Shown: positions 1 to 8,359 of the stretch, one piece after another
Position numbering within the stretch: the stretch's first letter is position 1
Layout of the letters: each line of letters opens with the position of its first letter
Assembly (NCBI GenBank): GCA_964420045.1
Contig: CAYQPQ010000022.1
Span: forward strand, 1 to 17,335
Direction: 5' to 3'
From: GCA-016699975 sp964420045
GTDB lineage: Bacteria; Patescibacteriota; Minisyncoccia; Moranbacterales; UBA1568
Length of the DNA stretch: 17,335 nt
Program-made: the position numbers and the translations under genes
The notes under the pieces: model-generated
Database searches by the model: none
What the model was told of the DNA's origin: nothing
The model's input: only the letters and a program-made list of their open reading frames with translations

Positions 1-1234
1 AGAGACCTGTGTTTTTGGTAAACAGTCGCTTGGGAAACTTTCGCTACGGCCCACCTTGCGACCGGCAAGGCATATTGCAAACTTACGCCTAGCTTTTTTG
101 CCGAGTTCCTTAACGAAGGTTCTCCCGTTCACCTTGGGCTACTCGCCCAGTCCACCTGTGTCGGTTTTAGTACGGTTATGAACACACGAACCTGAGAAGT
201 TTTTCCTGGCACCCTGCTCCTCTTCGTTCATCCGAATAAATCCGGACGTCCAGAAATACCTTGGGAGAATGCCGGGCGGATTTGCCTGCCCGACGCCCTC
301 AATATCTCTACACAAATCCAATAATGCGCGAAGAATACTAGAATGCGTCACTCCATCGAATGTGTTCTATAGTATCGGAATATTAACCGATTTGCCATCG
401 ACTACGCCTTTCGGCCTCGCCTTAGGACCGACTAACCCCGGGACGATCGCCGTTGCCCGGGAAACCTTGGACTTTCGGTGTGCATGGATTTCACATGCAT
501 TGCGGTTACTCATGCCAACATTCTCACTTCCCTGCGCTCCACGCCATCTCGCGATGCACGCTTCAGCGCACAAGGAACGCTCTCCTACCGATTCTTTACT
601 TGCAAGCAAGAAAGAATCCCGTATCTTCGGTACTCTGTTTAGCCCCGTTACATTTTCGGCGCGAAGTCTCTAGACTAGTGAGCTATTACGCACTCTTTAA
701 AGGATGGCTGCTTCTAAGCCAACCTCCTAGGTGTCCAAGAAACTTCACTTCCTTTTCCACTGAACAGAGATTTGGGGACCTTAGATGACGATCTGGGCTG
801 TTTCCCTTTTGAGCGCCGAGCTTAGCCCCGGATTTCTGACTGCCGCGGTACGGGTATCGGGCATTCGGAGTTTGGTTGAAAATCCTACGGTTGCCCGCGA
901 ATTCTCATCCAGTAGCTCTACCTCCCGACCCTACTTCCGCGACGCTAGCCCTCAAGCTATTTCGGAGAGAACCAGCTATCGCCGAACTCGATTGGAATTT
1001 CTCCTCTACACACAAGTCATCCCCGAGTGTTGCACGGCTCGTGGGTTCGGGCCTCCACGAAGTTTTACCTTCGCTTCACCCTGCTCATATGTAGCTCGTC
1101 CGGCTTCGGGTCTTGTCCACGCGATCATAAACGCCCTTATCAGGCTCGCTTTCACTACGCCTCCGGAAGTTCTCTTCCTTAGGCGACCACGTAGAGCAAA
1201 CTCGTTGGCTCGTTCTGCAAAAAGCACGCCGTCA

Positions 1235-1344
1235 CCCCGCACCAATTTCAAGTACAATCCTGCCATCATTGAGAAATGAAAGCGAAACGGCTTCGCCTTT
1301 CACATCTACAAAAACACAGAACTATTCCAAAAATTGGTGCGGGG
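1235..1344 (-). other. Intervening-sequence-like insertion in 23S helix 25
   Basis: Between GTCGGAGCCCC and GGGGTGACGGCG, where other bacteria have a short helix 25 hairpin, lie about 110 nt bounded by complementary arms of 14 bp (1235-1248 and 1331-1344; CCCCGCACCAATTT and its complement). The interior holds a second stem around 1273-1310. No open frame of meaningful length is present. Insertions of this form in helix 25 are known from Salmonella and relatives, where RNase III removes them and leaves a fragmented 23S. That processing is inferred here, not seen. The element is closely related to the one at 1795-1906. Confidence 0.85.
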
Positions 1345-1794
1345 CTCCGACTCTTCGTTAGCGACATGGTTTCAGAAACTATTTCATCTCCCTCACCGGG
1401 ATGCTTTTCACCTTTCCCTCACGGTACTCGTTCACTATCGATCTTGAGCAATATTTAGCCTTGGAAGTTAGTGCTCCCGGATTCAGACGGGGTTTCTCCG
1501 GCCCCGCCCTACTTGAGAATATATGCATCGCCTGTTTGTTTCTTTCGCGTACGAGACTTTCACTCTCTGTGGTTGGTCTTTCCAGTACCATTCCGCTAGA
1601 AAAAACATGTGCGACCCCGTTCAACCGAGTCCATATACCTCGCAACCCCCAGTGCCCGAAGGCGTTGGGTTTAGGCTGTTCCGCGTTCGCTCGCCACTAC
1701 TGACGGAATCTCTATTGATGTCTCTTCCTCCTGGTACTAAGATGTTTCAGTTCCCAGGGTACGCTTCACCATCCTATGTATTCGGATGTGTGAT

Positions 1795-1906
1795 ATCCCG
1801 CACCAATTTCAAGGACAATCCTACTGTCATTGAGACACGAAAGCGAAGCGGCTTCGCCTTTCATATCTCCAAAAACACAGGATCGCACCCAAAATTGGTG
1901 CGGGAT
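1795..1906 (-). other. Intervening-sequence-like insertion in 23S helix 9
   Basis: On the rRNA strand, the segment after CCGAATGGGACAACCC should be a short helix 9 hairpin. Instead there are about 112 nt closed by perfectly complementary 15-nt arms (1795-1809 and 1892-1906; ATCCCGCACCAATTT and its complement). The normal 23S sequence then resumes with ATCACACATCCGAAT. Helix 9 is a known insertion site in alphaproteobacteria. The interior core, including an inner stem around 1832-1868, is largely identical to that of the helix 25 insertion at 1235-1344. The stretch next to the arm (1881-1891) differs. Confidence 0.85.
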
Positions 1907-2036
1907 GGGTTGTCCCATTCGGAGATCCCCGGATCAAAGTCTGCTTGGCGACTCCCCGAGGCTTATCGCAGCCTCCTACGTCCTTCATCGCTTGCTCAAG
2001 TCTAGGCATCCACCATGCGCATGTGTAACCGCTTTT

Positions 2037-2320
2037 CATTGTTGTCCGAGAAACCCTCTCTCTTGCGAGAGAAGAGCCTTTCGGACATTCGGTTGCCGAT
2101 CAGGCAGTTTTTACCCGACCGGCGTATCGCTTCACCTACTCTCTTGTGCCTGCCATTTTCCCCGCATTCCGCGTTATCGAAGAAAAGTGGCAAGTCCGAA
2201 TTGTCAAGGTGAATTTCTGCGGAAACGGAAGTCTCCCCATGCGAGGACTCGGCGTTTCGGCACAAAGGATGTTTCGAGAAAAAAACGCTGGAGAAAGCTG
2301 TTTCTCCGTACGTAGCGTTC
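2037..2320 (-). other. 23S rRNA leader (pre-rRNA 5' segment)
   Basis: This stretch of about 280 nt lies between the predicted start of transcription and the mature 23S 5' end. No tRNA cloverleaf, 16S end or coding frame was recognised in it. A strong stem-loop sits at 2043-2087: outer arms TGTCCGA/TCGGACA, an inner CTCTCTC/GAGAGA stem and a TTGC-type loop. It lies immediately upstream of the mature RNA and probably takes part in processing. A further local hairpin (about 2285-2308, GGAGAAA/TTTCTCC) lies near the 5' end of the transcript. No clear boxA-type antitermination motif was seen. Confidence 0.6.
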
Positions 2321-2348
2321 ATCATAGCAAATGAAAACAGATTGTCAA
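2321..2348 (-). promoter_or_regulatory. Promoter of the 23S rRNA gene
   Basis: The minus strand carries a consensus -35 TTGACA (2348-2343), a 16-nt spacer, and TATGAT (2326-2321) preceded by TGC, which gives an extended -10. Transcription would start near 2314, about 280 nt before the mature 23S. It lies just downstream of the palindrome at 2367-2400, so the rRNA gene is insulated from the protein gene before it. Confidence 0.75.
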
Positions 2349-2366
2349 GCACCGGGTCGCGAGACT

Positions 2367-2400
2367 ATAGAAACGCTCCCGATATCGGGAGCGTTTCTAT
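2367..2400 (-). terminator. Perfect 34-bp palindrome, probable terminator
   Basis: A perfectly self-complementary 34-bp sequence (arms ATAGAAACGCTCCCGAT) lies 20 bp after the stop codon of the O-antigen ligase-like gene. The A-rich start and U-rich end of the hairpin (AGAAAC/GTTTCT) resemble intrinsic terminators in which the U tract is part of the stem. No long unpaired T run follows, so strength is uncertain. It separates the gene at 2421-5093 from the 23S promoter. Confidence 0.65.
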
Positions 2401-2420
2401 CGAGAAAAACCAAGATCGAC

Positions 2421-5093
2421 TTATGGCGCGGGGGTTTTCGGTGTCTCGGGGGATGCTGGACTCGACGGCACTTCGGGTGCCGGAATCACGGCAGGCGTAT
2501 TGGTTACACCCTCGGCAGCCGGTGGTATCTCTGTCGGCGCAGATGAGGTTGATTGCGCCGGGATATCCGATGCGGGCTTTGTCAGGTTTCCCTTTCCGCT
2601 CTTTACATTATCGATAAGTGTGTTAATTTGCTTTCGAGTTTCGGCATACTGATCATCTTTGAAGATATCGATGAGCTTCCCATAGGTATCGAGAGCTTTA
2701 TCGGTCTTCTTTTCTCTTTCATAGACAAACCCGAGATTCAACAGAATATTGACATTGTTCTCGTCACGCTTCAAGGCGTCAAGAGATACCCTTTCCGCCC
2801 GATCAAGGTCCTTTTCCGTACCTCGGCCCTGGAGGATTCTCGCCAAGTGGAAGGAAACATCGGAGTTCGGGCCAATCGAGAGCGCCGTCTCAAGATCTTT
2901 CACCGCGCCATCAATGTCACCAAGCGCTTCTTCCGTAAGTCCGCGATTCAAGTAACCGGCCGTAAAGTCCGGTTTTTTCTCCAGCGCCGTGTCAAAGTAA
3001 CTCTTCGCTTCGTTCAGAAGATCCGTTCGAGCAGACTTTTTGTCGTCACGATTGGCAAGGACGCGATCTATCAAACCAAGCTTCACATAGAAATTCGGAT
3101 TCTTCGGCTCGAGATCAAGCGCGCGGTGATACACTTCGCTTGTGCGTGCCAAGACATCCGGATCCGACCCCGCAAGAAGGCTCACATTTTCATAGACCTG
3201 CCCCGACACCTCATAGACCAGAACATCATTTGGCATGCGTTTTGTCGCTTCATCGACGAGCGGAATCACACTTCGCTCGACCGTCGACTTTATCATATCA
3301 AGGTTCCGCTCTTCTTCGGGTTTTGCCGCTTCCGTATTGACGAGCGACATATACATCTGCCCGAGTGCCGCATAGTAGCGTCCTTCATACGGCATGAGAG
3401 AAAGCGAGCGCGCCATCGAAGCGAGCGCATCGGAATTCACCTCAACTGACGCCAAGCGACTCGCCTGCCCGGCGCGCACATCAGCCAAGAACGCCTTCCC
3501 GACAAATGCAAAAAGAAATGCAACACCGGCAGAGACCACCATAAAGATAAAGGCGAGTGCGAGGGCGAATTTCGGCGACGCCTTCAGCGAAAGACGAATA
3601 GCGTCCTCCCCTTGACCGCTTTCCTCCAAGAGAACAGGAATGGCAAGAAATAGGAGCAACATACCATAGATGAATATCGGTCCTTCAATCGGCATCCGAA
3701 ATATCGCCACCACAAAAACCAGCGCTGACGCCCAAATGCCCAGAGAAAATATTTTGTTCCGTTCTTTCTCGTGGGAAAGTCCAACAAACCCAACACCGAG
3801 AAACACGAGAAAGAAAATGAGAAAAAAGAACCCTCCCACCACGCCGACCGTAGTGAGCATTTCCAGGAAAAGATTCCCGCTTTGGTAGAATCGGAAACTG
3901 CTCTGAAGTCCCTTATTCAAACTGTCCGGCTTATACAAAGAGAAATCATAACCATAGGTCGCCGGACCCGAACCGACTATCAGCCGCTCTTTCAGCGCAT
4001 CTTTGGCTATCATCCACGATGACGACTGATCAAGCGCCACTTCGGGAAGGATTGTTGTTTTCTTCGAGATGAACGCATTTCCTTGATTGTCAATCATGAG
4101 AAAAACCAGCACAAGCACGAAGAGCGCCATTGGCATCCAATTGAACCTGTCTCCCAGGCGAACCACTTGCGCCAGCACATAAATCAGGAAAAAGCTCACA
4201 CCAATCAAAACGGGAAGCCAGGGACTAAACGCATAGACCGCCATGAGAATATACACGTCCAGGAGAATGCCGACCGACAACGCCACGATGCCAACCCAAA
4301 ACGCCCAAGTTTTTTCTTTAAACACCTGGAAGAGCGCGATAACGCCGATCAAGAAAATAGGCAAGATCATGCCAAAGAAAAGTGTAAGCGAACGCATCGT
4401 ACCAAAAAGACTCAGGGGTGCGTATTTCAGCAAAGCTCCCGGCAAAAACTGTAGACCAAAGAAGGCGAGCGCTGTCCAGATCGCAACCAGCACTCCGGAC
4501 ACAAGAATAGCACCCAATAAAATTTGAAAACGCCGCATATTCACGTGACTCGCGATAAAGAAGTATGCGAGCGTAAGCGCCGTGATACTGAGAAATCCTC
4601 GTGACGGATCACCAAAGAACCCCCACAGACTATGCCATTTATCTACCGAGAAGAAACAGGATATTCCAACCGTCGCCCACAAGAGAAGAAGCGGGATATC
4701 AAGCGGCGTATGGCGAATACGAAGTTCGCCGGTCACAATCGCCTTCGACACCCACCCTACCAACCCGAGAAGCAGCCAAAAGTAGAAATAGATTTGCTTC
4801 TCAAAAACAATTCCTTGAAGTGTCAATGAAAGAAAGAAGAGTGGGAATCCAAAAAAGATCATGAAGAGGCTCGTTGTCGCAAGTCCATCCAAAAACTTTG
4901 CCATCCAAGAAGCACGAGGAGACGCTCCCTTTATGCTCTCGCTCCCGTCTCCAGCCAATGCTGACGCTCCCCGACCGAGGAAGCTGTGCATACCGGTCCG
5001 AACAGGCGTTGACGGTCGAGTTGGAAACTCAGGCGTCGGACGAATCGCTTCGCCATTCCGAGCCCCGAACCGAATAGATGTGTCTTCGTTCAT
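2421..5093 (-). CDS. O-antigen ligase/polymerase-like membrane protein with C-terminal TPRs
   Basis: The 890-residue protein has a hydrophilic N-terminal segment (1-65). Ten or more membrane segments follow between about 72 and 535, interrupted by a larger loop at about 335-405 with the motif SSWMIAKDALKERLIVGSGP (358-377), resembling the loop of Wzy_C/O-antigen ligase family proteins. After the last membrane segment, about 550-825 form TPR-like helical repeats (for example YHRALDLEPKNPNFYVKLG and YLNRGLTEEALGDIDGAVKD). The tail (about 835-890) is rich in Pro, Ala, Ser and Thr. Such proteins transfer or polymerise lipid-linked glycans at the outer face of the membrane; the substrate cannot be told here. 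It follows pilB with a gap of 149 bp. Start ATG at 5093; only a weak GAGATG lies upstream. The family call is firm, the exact reaction is not. Confidence 0.82.
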   Translation of the reverse strand: MNEDTSIRFGARNGEAIRPTPEFPTRPSTPVRTGMHSFLGRGASALAGDGSESIKGASPRASWMAKFLDGLATTSLFMIFFGFPLFFLSLTLQGIVFEKQIYFYFWLLLGLVGWVSKAIVTGELRIRHTPLDIPLLLLWATVGISCFFSVDKWHSLWGFFGDPSRGFLSITALTLAYFFIASHVNMRRFQILLGAILVSGVLVAIWTALAFFGLQFLPGALLKYAPLSLFGTMRSLTLFFGMILPIFLIGVIALFQVFKEKTWAFWVGIVALSVGILLDVYILMAVYAFSPWLPVLIGVSFFLIYVLAQVVRLGDRFNWMPMALFVLVLVFLMIDNQGNAFISKKTTILPEVALDQSSSWMIAKDALKERLIVGSGPATYGYDFSLYKPDSLNKGLQSSFRFYQSGNLFLEMLTTVGVVGGFFFLIFFLVFLGVGFVGLSHEKERNKIFSLGIWASALVFVVAIFRMPIEGPIFIYGMLLLFLAIPVLLEESGQGEDAIRLSLKASPKFALALAFIFMVVSAGVAFLFAFVGKAFLADVRAGQASRLASVEVNSDALASMARSLSLMPYEGRYYAALGQMYMSLVNTEAAKPEEERNLDMIKSTVERSVIPLVDEATKRMPNDVLVYEVSGQVYENVSLLAGSDPDVLARTSEVYHRALDLEPKNPNFYVKLGLIDRVLANRDDKKSARTDLLNEAKSYFDTALEKKPDFTAGYLNRGLTEEALGDIDGAVKDLETALSIGPNSDVSFHLARILQGRGTEKDLDRAERVSLDALKRDENNVNILLNLGFVYEREKKTDKALDTYGKLIDIFKDDQYAETRKQINTLIDNVKSGKGNLTKPASDIPAQSTSSAPTEIPPAAEGVTNTPAVIPAPEVPSSPASPETPKTPAP

Positions 5094-5210
5094 AAAATCA
5101 TCTCAATGACATTTATAGAGTTCTCATACAAAAGAAATGCGCGATCCGCCGTACTCTTTCTTTCACCTCCAAATACAGGAATTAAGCACCATATCTTCCA
5201 CGTACATCCG

Positions 5211-5237
5211 ATTCTACCATATCGAAACCAAAATCAA
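5211..5237 (-). promoter_or_regulatory. Possible promoter of the O-antigen ligase-like gene
   Basis: In the gap after pilB, TGGTAGAAT forms an extended -10 (TAGAAT at 5216-5211). A weak -35, TTGATT (5237-5232), sits at a short 15-bp spacing. It would give a leader of about 110 nt. A second TATAAA at 5117-5112 lies closer to the start codon without a good -35. Either or neither may be used. Confidence 0.35.
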
Positions 5238-5242
5238 AAACA

Positions 5243-7003
5243 CTATTCTTTTGTTACGCGGAGAATTTCCTCCACAGACGTAGCACCAAGGATGGCTTTC
5301 AGAAAGCCATCCTCTACCATGGTAAGCATACCTGCGTCCCGCGCCGCCTTCTCAAGCATTTCAGATGTCGCCGATTCCATCACCAAACGACGAATATCAC
5401 TGGTCATTTCAAATACCTCGTAAATACCAACTCGCCCACGATATCCCTCGCCGCCGCACTGATCGCATCCCTTGGCACGAAAGAACGGGATACTTTCCCA
5501 ATCGGAAACATTCGCAAGCTTTTCTTTCATCTGAGATTCCTTCTTCAGTGACATCATAATTTCTTCAAGATTGAATGTCTTGCCGAGCGTCGTCACCTCA
5601 GCCTTTTTCATATGATATTCCTCTCGGCATTCGGCGCAGAGTCGTCGCACGAGACGCTGCGCAATAACAACATTCGTCGTCGAAGCGATCAGAAACGGTT
5701 CCGCTCCCATATCAATCATGCGCGGAATCGCGGCAGCGGCACTGTTCGTGTGAAGCGTTGATAGAACAAGATGCCCTGTCATAGCGGCATGCAACGCAAT
5801 CTCAAGCGTTTCTTCATCGCGGATTTCTCCAACCATAACGATGTCAGGATCCTGACGCAAAAGCGCCCGAAGCGCCGCAGCGAACGTCATGCCGATTTTC
5901 GTATTCACTTGTGTCTGATTCACGCGCGGCATGCGGTATTCTACCGGGTCTTCAACCGTACTGATATTCACTTCGTTCGTATTCAAAATATCCATGACCG
6001 TGTAGAGCGTCGTCGTCTTTCCACTCCCGGTCGGCCCAGTCACCAGCACCATGCCGTTCGGCTTTTTGATTTCACGATGCACAATCTCGAGCGGCACGCC
6101 GGCGAACCCCATTTTTTCCAGCGTAAGTCCTTTCGAAGACTCATCCAGGAGACGCATCACGATCTTCTCACCGTCAAAGACAGGGAGAATACTCACGCGA
6201 AATGAGATGCGCTGTTCCTCGCTCTCCAACTTGAAACGACCGTCTTGTGGCAAGCGATGCTCGTCGAGCTTCAAATTGGACAGCACCTTGATACGCGCGA
6301 CGATGCCCGCGGCAATGTCTCGCGGCAGTGTCATCGCATCGTGCAAAATACCGTCTATACGATAGCGGACATGTACCTCTTTCTCCTCGGGTTCGATATG
6401 AATATCGCTCGCTGACTGCAAAATTGCATGCTTGATAAGCGTATCGACGACACGAATCACCGGAATGCCTTGCGCTACCTTCTCGAGATTTTGTTCCGGA
6501 TCCGCCTCGGCGCTATACTCCCCTTCCACGGGACTCTCCGTATTGAGAATATCTCCGAACTCCGCCTTAAGACTCTTTCCATACTGGCGAAGCACCTGGT
6601 TGATGCTCTCGTCAGTTGTGAGGCAGGGCACAATCTTGAGACCCGTCTTCTTCTTGATAAAGTCTATGGTCTGCAAGTCATCCGGGTTGAGCATTGCCAC
6701 TTTGAGATTCGTTCCCGCCTTTTCGAAAGCGACCACGTGGGATTTTTTGGCAATCGGCTCCGGAATAATGTGCAGAATGTCCGTCGGGATCGCTTCTTTC
6801 GAGAGGTCCACGAAAGGAATACCTAAAATATAGGCATACAGTTTCTGAAGATCCGTTTCGGAAAGCAATTTTTTTTCCAAAAGCACCGTCCCAAGGGGTG
6901 ACTTCGCCTGCTCCGCCGCTTGAAATGCTCCTTCAAGCGATTCTTTGTCTACCAAATCGGAATCAAGAATGAACTCTTTAAGTTGTTGATTTTTTATTTT
7001 CAT
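5243..7003 (-). CDS. pilB: Type IV pilus assembly / type II secretion ATPase (PilB/GspE family)
   Basis: The 586-residue cytoplasmic hexameric ATPase powers pilus extension or pseudopilus assembly. Residues 1-140 form the N-terminal GspE/MshEN-type domain. The ATPase core shows SDIHIEP (199-205), Walker A GPTGSGKT (323-330), the Asp box STVEDPVEY (348-356), Walker B with DIVMVGEIRD (387-396) and the His box TGHLVLSTLHTN (409-420). A zinc-binding tetracysteine is present as Cys456/Cys459 and Cys513/Cys516, with a long insert of 53 residues between the pairs. ATG at 7003 gives the family-like start MKIKNQQLKEF. An in-frame ATG at 7036, with AAAGG just before it, would add 11 residues. The gene follows the lytic transglycosylase by 58 bp and is probably cotranscribed. 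No other pilus gene is in the window. Confidence 0.93.
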   Translation of the reverse strand: MKIKNQQLKEFILDSDLVDKESLEGAFQAAEQAKSPLGTVLLEKKLLSETDLQKLYAYILGIPFVDLSKEAIPTDILHIIPEPIAKKSHVVAFEKAGTNLKVAMLNPDDLQTIDFIKKKTGLKIVPCLTTDESINQVLRQYGKSLKAEFGDILNTESPVEGEYSAEADPEQNLEKVAQGIPVIRVVDTLIKHAILQSASDIHIEPEEKEVHVRYRIDGILHDAMTLPRDIAAGIVARIKVLSNLKLDEHRLPQDGRFKLESEEQRISFRVSILPVFDGEKIVMRLLDESSKGLTLEKMGFAGVPLEIVHREIKKPNGMVLVTGPTGSGKTTTLYTVMDILNTNEVNISTVEDPVEYRMPRVNQTQVNTKIGMTFAAALRALLRQDPDIVMVGEIRDEETLEIALHAAMTGHLVLSTLHTNSAAAAIPRMIDMGAEPFLIASTTNVVIAQRLVRRLCAECREEYHMKKAEVTTLGKTFNLEEIMMSLKKESQMKEKLANVSDWESIPFFRAKGCDQCGGEGYRGRVGIYEVFEMTSDIRRLVMESATSEMLEKAARDAGMLTMVEDGFLKAILGATSVEEILRVTKE

Positions 7004-7061
7004 GTCTGTGCCACAAGAAAACATCGCGAGCGCCATCAATACCTTTCGAGATTCTCCTCAT

Positions 7062-8351
7062 CTAATCAAAAAGCTTCTGGTAGTTTTTCGACCAGTAAAC
7101 AATGCCGTTATAGTAATTGCTGTAGAAGGTTCCCAGATAATTGATAGACGCCTTTTTGATAACCGACTCCTTGTCAGATGTTGCCCCCGCCTTGCGCAGT
7201 TTGATCGCCATCGCCATCACCCCATCGGTCAGATTCCACGGATCCGGTGTCTTGTGCCCCGTCTTCGACGCCACTTCCGATGAGTATCCCTGCCATACAT
7301 CCGACATAAATTGCGAGACGCCCATCGCACCACCTTGTCCGATATACCCGCTCGGCGAGCACGACACTTTCTTGTTCTTACTATACCCCAGGGCATCCAC
7401 AAGATCGTAGAAAATATCTTGCCGCTTGTAGAGAAGTGCGATAGACGCCTTGTATTTCGAGCCGTACTTTTTGTACCGCGCCACGGCAACCTTCTCCACT
7501 TCTTTATACGTACATTGCCCGGTATTCACACCCAAATTCGTTTCCATTTTGAGAAATCCATAGAGTACACCTTTCGGAACACCCGTCTTGTCGCTTGCAA
7601 ATTCCACCGCGTCCTTAATATCTTTCGCATCATAGGATTTGCCGGTCAGCGTATTCAAGTCGCTTTCCAACTCGGCAAGTTTCTTTTGCAACTCTCCTAT
7701 AGTCGCCGTTTGTTCGGCGACATCCTGCGCAATCGCCGACTGATTTTGAGCGAGCGCCGCTTTCTCGGCGTTCTTCTTGGCGAGCGCCTCTTCAGATTCT
7801 TTCTTCTTGGCTTCCAACGCCGATTTCTCCGCTTCCCGATCCTCCTTCAGTCGCTCCATATCGTCCAGGATACCCCCGATACGCGACCCGATTGTCGCAA
7901 ACTGCGTTGATGTATCGAGCGTCTCCGAAAGTGTCTCTTCACTTAATACAATGTCCGCCGTCGATTCGGATCCGCGCAAGTATGCTTCGCGCACCAAGTC
8001 AGCAAGCACTGCTTGCTTCAGGGTAATCTGTTGATTCGTAAGTTCGATCTCCAATGCCGCGCGAGTAATTGAGTCTTTCGTATCAAGAATAGCCGCCTGC
8101 GTTTTCCGCACCGCCGCTATGGCGACGCTGAGCGATGCATTCACCTGATTGAGATTCTGCTCCAGTGTTTTCTTCTTCTTCGTTGCCGCTTCGAGCTTCT
8201 TCTCGACTCGGCGTATATCATCCTGCGTGTTTTCAACGTCATCCTGTGCTGCCGCCACAAACGGCAACGCCGCATTCACAGAAAGCGACAGAAGAGAAAC
8301 TATCGGAAAAATTGTCTTCCGCCATTGTCTGCGGAAAAAGAGTTGATTCAT
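7062..8351 (-). CDS. Secreted coiled-coil protein with MltB-like lytic transglycosylase domain
   Basis: The 429-residue protein begins with a signal peptide (RRQWRK, then a hydrophobic stretch to about 35, likely cut after AAAQ). A long coiled coil (about 38-118 and 160-235) resembles those of the EnvC/CwlO/PcsB type. The C-terminal domain (about 243-429) carries marks of the MltB/SLT_2 group: FLKMETNLG with candidate catalytic Glu270, GAMGVSQFMSDVW (341-353) and DPWNLTDGVMAMA (370-382). Lytic transglycosylases cleave the glycan strand of peptidoglycan and form 1,6-anhydro ends. Its place upstream of pilB suggests a role in letting a pilus pass the wall, which is inference. The predicted start of transcription lies within a few bases of the ATG. 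The coiled-coil plus transglycosylase architecture resembles cell-separation hydrolases with the catalytic domain exchanged. Confidence 0.85.
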   Translation of the reverse strand: MNQLFFRRQWRKTIFPIVSLLSLSVNAALPFVAAAQDDVENTQDDIRRVEKKLEAATKKKKTLEQNLNQVNASLSVAIAAVRKTQAAILDTKDSITRAALEIELTNQQITLKQAVLADLVREAYLRGSESTADIVLSEETLSETLDTSTQFATIGSRIGGILDDMERLKEDREAEKSALEAKKKESEEALAKKNAEKAALAQNQSAIAQDVAEQTATIGELQKKLAELESDLNTLTGKSYDAKDIKDAVEFASDKTGVPKGVLYGFLKMETNLGVNTGQCTYKEVEKVAVARYKKYGSKYKASIALLYKRQDIFYDLVDALGYSKNKKVSCSPSGYIGQGGAMGVSQFMSDVWQGYSSEVASKTGHKTPDPWNLTDGVMAMAIKLRKAGATSDKESVIKKASINYLGTFYSNYYNGIVYWSKNYQKLFD

Positions 8352-8359
8352 CGTTTTTT

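Larger units (their letters stand above)
1..2036 (-). rRNA. rrl: 23S ribosomal RNA, 5' part (3' end outside window)
   Basis: The minus strand reads as bacterial large-subunit rRNA. Near 2014 it has GGTGGATGCC followed by GCGATGAAGGACG, the region near nucleotides 20-60 of E. coli 23S. Near 960 it has GATAGCTGGTTCTC. Near 170 it has AACCGACACAGGTGG, and near position 25 the CTGTTTACCAAAAACACAG helix that falls around E. coli 1770-1790. So about 1,800 conserved nucleotides are present and domains V and VI lie beyond position 1. The 5' end is placed near 2036 by comparison, within a few bases. Two related insertions replace helix 9 and helix 25. The rest follows the usual core without breaks. 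No 16S or tRNA gene precedes it. All open frames inside this stretch are chance frames. Confidence 0.97.

Noticed and set aside
1235..1906. Group I or group II intron, or homing endonuclease gene, in 23S
   Set aside because: The insertions are only about 110 nt, lack intron core motifs and coding frames, and sit in helix tips known for RNase III-removed sequences.
2183..2207. A second TTGACA in the 23S leader (2207-2202) as a tandem rRNA promoter
   Set aside because: At 16-18 bp no -10 box is present (TTCTTC), and the nearest GATAAC is about 23 bp away.
2037..2320. A tRNA gene or 16S end in the 23S leader
   Set aside because: No acceptor stem, T loop or 16S 3' end with anti-Shine-Dalgarno sequence could be found.
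139..2334. Many open frames of 60-160 codons on both strands
   Set aside because: They lie in the 23S rRNA gene and its leader, and rRNA sequence explains them.
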